Assembly: GCA_025464795.1 (NCBI GenBank)
Contig: JAODNB010000297.1
Coordinates: 1 to 9,006 of the forward strand
Reading direction: 5' to 3'
Origin: Frankiales bacterium
GTDB lineage: Bacteria; Actinomycetota; Actinomycetes; Mycobacteriales; SCTD01
Length of the DNA: 9,006 bases
The notes under the pieces were generated by a model that ran no database searches, was not told the DNA's origin, and saw only the letters and a program-made list of their open reading frames with translations. Shown here piece by piece: positions 5,340-9,006 of this stretch; position 1 is the first letter of the stretch, and each line of letters begins with the position of its first letter. Position numbers and translations under genes: made by a program.

Positions 5340-6143
5340 ATGGCGTCGAAGCAGACCAAGCGGCAGCGCGACCTCGAGCGCCGCGAGAAGGCCGAGGCTC
5401 TCCGCAGGCAGCTCGAGGCCGAGGAGCGCCGCCGGCGCCGCTTCGTCCTGATCGGGTCCCTCCTCGCCGTGGCGGCTGTCGTCGCAGCTGTCGTGCTCCT
5501 GGCCCAAGGGGGGAAGCCGAAGGAGCCGGGCAGCGGTCCTGAGGTCGTCCCGCTCGCGATCCCCGGTGGCAAGACCACCACCGAGCCGCCGGCCACACTG
5601 GTCCCGGACTCGTCCGGGATCGAAGGGGTGGTCGCCTACGACTCGAGCGGCTACCCGACCGGCTCGGCGACCAAGACGGCGCTGCCGCACCTCCACGTCC
5701 TCGGCCCAGTCGTCTACTCCGTGACGCCCCCTGTCGGCGGCGACCACTACGGCGTCTGGATGAACTGCGGGATCTACGACAAGCCCGTCCCCAACGAGCG
5801 AGCGGTCCACAACCTGGAGCACGGTGCGGTCTGGATCACCTACCGCCCCTCGCTCGGCGCTGCCGATGTGACGGCCCTTCGCACGCTCGTCCTCAAGCAG
5901 ACCAAGGGCACCGGCGGCAACCGCTACATGGACCTGGCGCCCTGGTCGGACGACGCGCTGCCGGCGCCGATCGTGGTGACGGCGTGGGCCCACCAGCTGC
6001 CGGTTCAGAGCCCGAGTGACCCGCGGATCCAGGCGTTCATCGACGCGTTCCGCACCACGCGGGGCATCACCCCAGAGCTCGGCAGCGGCGCGCCCTGCAA
6101 CGGCGTCCGGGTCGACGAAGGCGGCCGTCCGGCCCTCTCCTAG
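5340..6143 (+). CDS. DUF3105-like single-pass membrane protein
   Basis: The 267-residue protein has a charged cytoplasmic helix (7-34, rich in Arg, Glu and Lys, likely coiled coil). One TM segment follows (about 35-55, FVLIGSLLAVAAVVAAVVLL), then an extracytoplasmic domain. The domain carries the DUF3105 signature HYGVWMNCGIYDKPVPNE (136-153) running into AVHNLEHGAVWITYRP (155-170). H157, H161, M141 and C143 could form a metal site, and C253 could pair with C143; this is inference, as the family's function is not known to me. The ATG at 5340 is chosen because MASKQTKRQR begins the basic helix. An in-frame TTG at 5328 is possible, and neither has a clear ribosome site. It follows the protease by 39 bases on the same strand and shares its envelope location, so it may be a third component of that module or merely a neighbour. 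Confidence 0.85.
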   Translation: MASKQTKRQRDLERREKAEALRRQLEAEERRRRRFVLIGSLLAVAAVVAAVVLLAQGGKPKEPGSGPEVVPLAIPGGKTTTEPPATLVPDSSGIEGVVAYDSSGYPTGSATKTALPHLHVLGPVVYSVTPPVGGDHYGVWMNCGIYDKPVPNERAVHNLEHGAVWITYRPSLGAADVTALRTLVLKQTKGTGGNRYMDLAPWSDDALPAPIVVTAWAHQLPVQSPSDPRIQAFIDAFRTTRGITPELGSGAPCNGVRVDEGGRPALS

Positions 6144-6160
6144 CGGGCTGTCAGAGCCCG
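6144..6160. terminator. Perfect hairpin at the convergent gene ends (possible bidirectional terminator)
   Basis: CGGGCT (6144-6149), loop GTCAG, AGCCCG (6155-6160) forms a perfect 6-bp GC-rich stem. It starts immediately after the DUF3105 stop (6141-6143) and covers the minus-strand stop (6151-6153). There is no T-run on either side, so it would be an I-shaped, U-tract-less terminator of the kind proposed in actinobacteria. The position between two converging operons supports the call, but the stem is short. Confidence 0.5.
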
Positions 6161-6564
6161 TCGAAGTAGGAGAGCTCCTCGGTGCGGCGCGCGAACTTCC
6201 AGCCGTCGGTGGTTCGCACGAGCTGGTCGTCGTACCAGAGCCCCACGTAGAAGACCTTCTGGTCGTTGACGACCATCGGGTTGAAGCAGATGGTGCGGGC
6301 GGTGGCGGTCTCCCCTGAGAGCTGGATGATGGGCAGGCCCATGTGGTGCTGCGTGCCCTTGAAGCCCTTGAACGCGTTCACGATGAACTCGCGCTGCTCC
6401 GGCCAGGTGCCGGCCGTGGCCCCGGTCGCGGTGTAGTCGAGGACGCAGTCCTCGGTGAAGAGCGCACCCATCTCGTCCCACGCCATCCGGTCGAGCAGCT
6501 GGCTGTAGCGGGCGATCAGGTCCTGGATCTCGAACCGGTCAGAGACCTCCTGCAACGACAGCAC
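6151..6564 (-). CDS. NTF2/SnoaL-like family protein
   Basis: The 137-residue protein fits the SnoaL_4-type NTF2-like cone-shaped alpha+beta barrel. The N-terminal helices carry EIQDLIARYSQLLDRMAWDE (12-31) with the usual Tyr and Asp (Y20, D25), then LFTEDCVLDY (35-44). His73/His74 in GTQHHMGLP and a final strand pair (GLWYDDQLVRTTDGWKFARR, 108-127) complete the pattern. Members include dehydratases, isomerases and hydroxylating-dioxygenase-like subunits; many in actinobacterial catabolic clusters are untested. Tyr/Asp/His at these places would suit acid-base chemistry such as dehydration or isomerisation, but this is inference. GTG 6564 has an AAGGAG site at 6570-6575, and it shares one base with the stop of the EthD-like gene (TAGTG), so the two are coupled. 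It is the last gene of the minus-strand operon and ends at the shared hairpin. Confidence 0.88.
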   Translation of the reverse strand: MLSLQEVSDRFEIQDLIARYSQLLDRMAWDEMGALFTEDCVLDYTATGATAGTWPEQREFIVNAFKGFKGTQHHMGLPIIQLSGETATARTICFNPMVVNDQKVFYVGLWYDDQLVRTTDGWKFARRTEELSYFDGL

Positions 6565-7151
6565 TACAGCTCCTTGGCGTAGAGAGGACAGCTCGAGACG
6601 TCGGCGTAGTCGGCGTACAGCGGCAGCTCCTCGATCGAGGCGTTCAACGCTTCGCTCGACCCGAACAGCCGAGCGGGGTCGAGGTAGTCCTCCGTCGCGA
6701 AGTACTCACTGACGATCGCGCGCACAGCCGGAGAGCCGGGCGTCAGCGTTCGTGCGACCGCGTCGCGGGTGTAGCCCTGGCGCAACGGGTGCAGGGCTCC
6801 CGTGGTGGGCGTGTGGACCTCGTGCCAGCCGTGGAAGAACTCCTCCTCGGACAACCGGTCCGGCTTGGGGAACCACGACAGGTGGGTCAGCAGGCCGGAG
6901 ACGTCCGCACGAGCCTGCGGTTGTGAGGACGTGACCAGGTACAGGTCGCCAGGCACCTGCTCCACGACGTCCCGCCAGATGTCGTAGCTGTCGACCCACA
7001 GCTCGACGAGAGCCCTCAGCGACGAGCCCAGCCCCATGAGGATGGTCGGCTTCTCCAGGTCTGCGGCGACGGACGTGGTGACCGACCGCAGCCCGGGCAC
7101 CTCCACGACGAGGGGGACGTCGTCCCAGACGAGCAGATCGAGCTTCTCCAC
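6564..7151 (-). CDS. EthD-like domain protein (dimeric alpha+beta barrel)
   Basis: The 195-residue protein contains an EthD-type segment at about 90-135. WFPKPDRLSEEEFFHGWHEV (93-112) runs into HTPTTGALHPLRQGYTRDAV (113-132), giving the F-x-x-x-W-x-x-x-H...Y-x-R-x-x-V pattern. A C-terminal stretch (about 148-180) with EYFATEDYLDP resembles the closing part of such domains. The first 85 residues keep the strand-rich outline of a dimeric alpha+beta barrel half without the motif. EthD-like proteins accompany oxidative degradation clusters; small members are thought to act as accessory or cofactor-free enzymes, with the role unknown in most cases. GTG 7151 lies one base after the TGA of the oxidoreductase (TGACGTG) with only a weak GAG as ribosome site, so re-initiation is likely. 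Its own stop overlaps the NTF2-like start. I see no TM or signal peptide. Confidence 0.7.
   Translation of the reverse strand: MEKLDLLVWDDVPLVVEVPGLRSVTTSVAADLEKPTILMGLGSSLRALVELWVDSYDIWRDVVEQVPGDLYLVTSSQPQARADVSGLLTHLSWFPKPDRLSEEEFFHGWHEVHTPTTGALHPLRQGYTRDAVARTLTPGSPAVRAIVSEYFATEDYLDPARLFGSSEALNASIEELPLYADYADVSSCPLYAKEL
6570..6575 (-). promoter_or_regulatory. Ribosome binding site for the NTF2-like gene
   Basis: AAGGAG on the minus strand lies 5 bases before GTG 6564, inside the end of the EthD-like gene. It supports the non-ATG start that overlaps the TAG stop by one base. Confidence 0.75.
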
Positions 7152-7152
7152 G

Positions 7153-8172
7153 TCAGCTCGTCATGGCAGCGAGGGCCCTCATGTGCTCGGGGTTGCTGAC
7201 CCCGCCGAGGATGAGGGTGGTGACAGGAGAAGCGCGCCAGAGCTCGAGCCGCTCCTTGATGCGGTCGAGGGGGCCGCAGAGGGCGATGTTGTCGCACAGC
7301 TCGTCAGGGACAGCCTTCACCGCACCGTCACGGTCGCCGGCGAGGAAGAGGTCCTGGACCTTGTGGGCCGCCTCCTCGTAGCCGAACCGCGAGACGACGT
7401 CGAGGTGGAAGTTCTTGGACTTGGCGCCCATGCCACCGATGTAGAAGGCCATCGTGAGCTTCACCCACTCGATGGCCTTCTGGTAGTCGTCATCGATGAC
7501 GACCGTGACGGGGCAGGCGATCTCGAAGCCCGGTTTCGCGGTCGCCAGTGCCTCCGCGTAGACCGGAGGGGCCGTGATCACGTCGAAGAAGATCGGGAGC
7601 CAGCCGTCGGCGATCTCGGCTGCGAGCGCCACGTTCTTCGGTCCCTCGGCGCCGAGGAAGATCGGGATCTCAGGGCGAAGCGGGTGCATGTTGGCCTTCA
7701 ACGGCTTCCCGAGCCCGGTGCCTCCCGGATAGGGCAGCGGGTAATGCTCGCCGCTGTTGGTGACCGGTCCCTCCCGTCGCCAGATGTCCCGGCAGATCTG
7801 GACGTACTCGCGGGTGCGGGCGAGCGGCTTCGGGAACGGCACGCCGTACCAGCCCTCGACGACCTGCGGGCCGCTGACGCCGAGCCCGAGGTGCATCCGC
7901 CCGCCGGACAACCGGTCCAGCGTCATCGCGCTCATGGCCGTCGCCGCGGGGGTACGGGCCGACAGCTGGACGAGGCCGGTGCAGAGCTTGATGCGCGAGG
8001 TGTGCGCGCCGATCCACGACAACGGGGTGAAGGCATCGCTCCCCCACGACTCCGCCGTCCACAGCGAGTCGTAGCCGTACTCCTCGGCCAGCTTCGCCGA
8101 CGGCACCATGTCCCCCGGGCCCTCACCCGACCAGTACCCGTACTGGTAGCCCAGCTTCAGGTCAGCGGTCAT
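7153..8172 (-). CDS. LLM class F420-dependent-type oxidoreductase
   Basis: The 339-residue protein has the luciferase-like monooxygenase TIM-barrel pattern. It starts KLGYQYGYWSG (6-16), then AEEYGYDSLWTAESWG (29-44), TSRIKLCTGLVQLSARTP (58-75) and MTLDRLSGGRMHLGLGVSGP (83-102), with the 'LDrLSgGR..lGlGvSGp' signature. IPIFLGAEGPKNVALAAEIADGWLP (169-193) is the second family signature. The GYGVPF-like GWYGVPFPKPLARTREYV (107-124) is also typical. This class in actinobacteria usually takes hydride from reduced F420, though FMN members exist, so the cofactor is inferred. Many such genes lie in steroid and acyl-CoA catabolic clusters. ATG 8172 overlaps the acyl-CoA dehydrogenase stop as ATGA and has AAGGG at 8180-8184. 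The frame stays open upstream to about 8619, but that part is the dehydrogenase's shadow. The stop is 1 base before the EthD-like start. Confidence 0.92.
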   Translation of the reverse strand: MTADLKLGYQYGYWSGEGPGDMVPSAKLAEEYGYDSLWTAESWGSDAFTPLSWIGAHTSRIKLCTGLVQLSARTPAATAMSAMTLDRLSGGRMHLGLGVSGPQVVEGWYGVPFPKPLARTREYVQICRDIWRREGPVTNSGEHYPLPYPGGTGLGKPLKANMHPLRPEIPIFLGAEGPKNVALAAEIADGWLPIFFDVITAPPVYAEALATAKPGFEIACPVTVVIDDDYQKAIEWVKLTMAFYIGGMGAKSKNFHLDVVSRFGYEEAAHKVQDLFLAGDRDGAVKAVPDELCDNIALCGPLDRIKERLELWRASPVTTLILGGVSNPEHMRALAAMTS

Positions 8173-9006
8173 CTTGCATCCCTTGGCAGGCCGAGGATCC
8201 GCTCCGCGACGACGTTCTTCAGGACCTCCGTGGTGCCACCTGCGATCGTGAGGCAGCGCGTCTGGAGCATGTCCTGCGACAGCTGTGCCAGCTCGTCCTC
8301 GACCGAGACGCCCGCCAGGCCGCGCATCTCGTAGCGGAGCTCCGCGACGTCCTGCTGGTGGCGCATCCCGACGAGCTTGCGCACGCTGGACGCCGATCCC
8401 GGCTCCGCACCCGACAGCTGGCGCAGCGTCGTGCGGAACGCCAGCAGTGACTGGTTCAGCGCCTCGCAGACGACCTCCCCGACCTTGTCGCGCAGCAGCG
8501 GGTCCGGGGTCCCGAGAGCGGCCACGTCCTGCAGGAGCGCCTCGACGCCCTTGCCCAGTCGCGAGCCGCCGCTCATCGCGACCCGCTCGTTCGCGAGCGT
8601 GGTCCGCGCCAGCTTCCACCCGCCGTCGACCTGGCCCACCAGGCAGTCGTCTGGGATGAAGACGTCGTCGAAGAAGACCTCGTTGAACATGGCGTGACCG
8701 GTGAGCTCGCGCAGCGGTCGGATGTCGACGCCCGGGCTCTTCATGTCGAGCAGGAAGTAGCTGATGCCCTTGGCACGATCAGGTCCCTTGCCGTCCCCGC
8801 TCGTACGGGCGAGCAGGATGCCCCAGTCGCTGCGCTGGGCAACCGACGTCCACACCTTCTGGCCGTTGATCCGCCAGCCGCCCTCGACCTTCTCGGCCTT
8901 CGTCGTCAGACCTGAGAGGTCGGAACCGGCGCCCGGCTCGGAGAACAGCTGGCACCAGGTGATGTCGCCGTGCAGCGTTGGCCGGACGAACCGCTCGGCC
9001 TGCTCC
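8169..9006 (-). CDS. Acyl-CoA dehydrogenase family protein (5' part outside window)
   Basis: The C-terminal 278 residues are present, reading in frame from the window edge at 9005. Coordinates below count from there. The middle domain shows WCQLFSEPGAGSDL (17-30), the FAD/acyl-binding signature, followed by GGWRINGQKVWTS (42-54) and FFDDVFIPDDCLVG (111-124). The C-terminal helical domain follows, ending IAGGTTEVLKNVVAERILGLPRD (254-276). At the site where medium-chain enzymes place their catalytic Glu (YEGT), this protein has AGGT. Glu140 in TLANERVAMSGG sits where isovaleryl- and long-chain enzymes place theirs and may be the base. It would catalyse alpha,beta-dehydrogenation of a CoA thioester, with electrons passing to ETF. 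Actinobacterial steroid-side-chain enzymes of this class often work as heteromeric pairs, so a partner subunit could lie just upstream. It is the first visible gene of the minus-strand operon; promoter and first part lie beyond 9006. Confidence 0.93.
   Translation of the reverse strand, partial: EQAERFVRPTLHGDITWCQLFSEPGAGSDLSGLTTKAEKVEGGWRINGQKVWTSVAQRSDWGILLARTSGDGKGPDRAKGISYFLLDMKSPGVDIRPLRELTGHAMFNEVFFDDVFIPDDCLVGQVDGGWKLARTTLANERVAMSGGSRLGKGVEALLQDVAALGTPDPLLRDKVGEVVCEALNQSLLAFRTTLRQLSGAEPGSASSVRKLVGMRHQQDVAELRYEMRGLAGVSVEDELAQLSQDMLQTRCLTIAGGTTEVLKNVVAERILGLPRDAR

Noticed and set aside
7036..8334. A 432-codon open frame on the plus strand opposite the LLM oxidoreductase and EthD-like genes
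   Set aside because: It has no recognisable motif and an Arg/Asp/Val-rich shadow composition; the minus-strand genes carry clear family signatures and tight operon junctions.
8173..8619. A longer N-terminus for the LLM oxidoreductase
   Set aside because: The upstream part overlaps the acyl-CoA dehydrogenase in another frame and has no domain. The ATG at 8172 matches the family's normal start, has AAGGG 7 bases upstream and forms an ATGA overlap.
1..9006. CRISPR arrays, tRNA/rRNA genes, insertion sequences, attachment sites, riboswitches
   Set aside because: Nothing was seen on reading both strands; the window is almost entirely protein coding, with the largest non-coding gap 52 bases.

Overview
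The window is very GC-rich with strong G/C preference at third codon positions. It uses GTG starts freely, packs genes with 1-4 base overlaps, and carries a deazaflavin (F420)-type luciferase-like oxidoreductase beside an acyl-CoA dehydrogenase. Together these point to a high-GC actinobacterium; a Nocardioidaceae-like soil organism is my best guess, but nothing here fixes the genus. No tRNA, rRNA, CRISPR array, insertion sequence or phage gene is visible.

Layout. (1) Bases 1-2413, plus strand: the last 13 codons of an unknown gene, a PAPS-type sulfotransferase-family protein, a short-chain dehydrogenase/reductase and an SRPBCC (START-like) protein. All three junctions are 4-base start/stop overlaps (ATGA, GTGA, GTGA), so this is one translationally coupled operon, probably acting on a lipophilic or steroid-like small molecule. 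(2) Bases 2466-6143, plus strand: a separate-looking module. It holds a 208-residue protein made of two copies of a ~77-residue repeat module, a 734-residue seven-TM M50-like zinc metalloprotease, and a single-pass DUF3105-like membrane protein. The protease has a PqqD/RRE-like N-terminal domain and an extracytoplasmic domain with two CxxC pairs. (3) Bases 6151-9006, minus strand: an operon transcribed acyl-CoA dehydrogenase (5' end outside the window), F420-type LLM oxidoreductase, EthD-like protein, NTF2/SnoaL-like protein, with junctions of -4, +1 and -1 bases. It looks like part of a catabolic gene cluster (steroid, terpenoid or other CoA-linked substrate). The two gene sets converge at base 6144-6160, where a perfect 6-bp hairpin covers the gap and the stop codon of the minus-strand gene.

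The most interesting part is the middle module. A membrane metalloprotease fused to a peptide-recognition-like domain lies 3 bases downstream of a signal-less, Arg/Cys/Trp/Tyr-free repeat protein. That protein's 14-residue repeat (AAP-I/V-D-x-A-x-x-A-N) reappears, as APINAAVAGN, inside the extracytoplasmic CxxC domain of the protease itself. I infer that the repeat protein is the protease's substrate or partner, in a RiPP-like or surface-protein maturation system lacking the usual radical-SAM enzyme and ABC transporter nearby. The sequence supports the pairing and the repeats; the function is a hypothesis.
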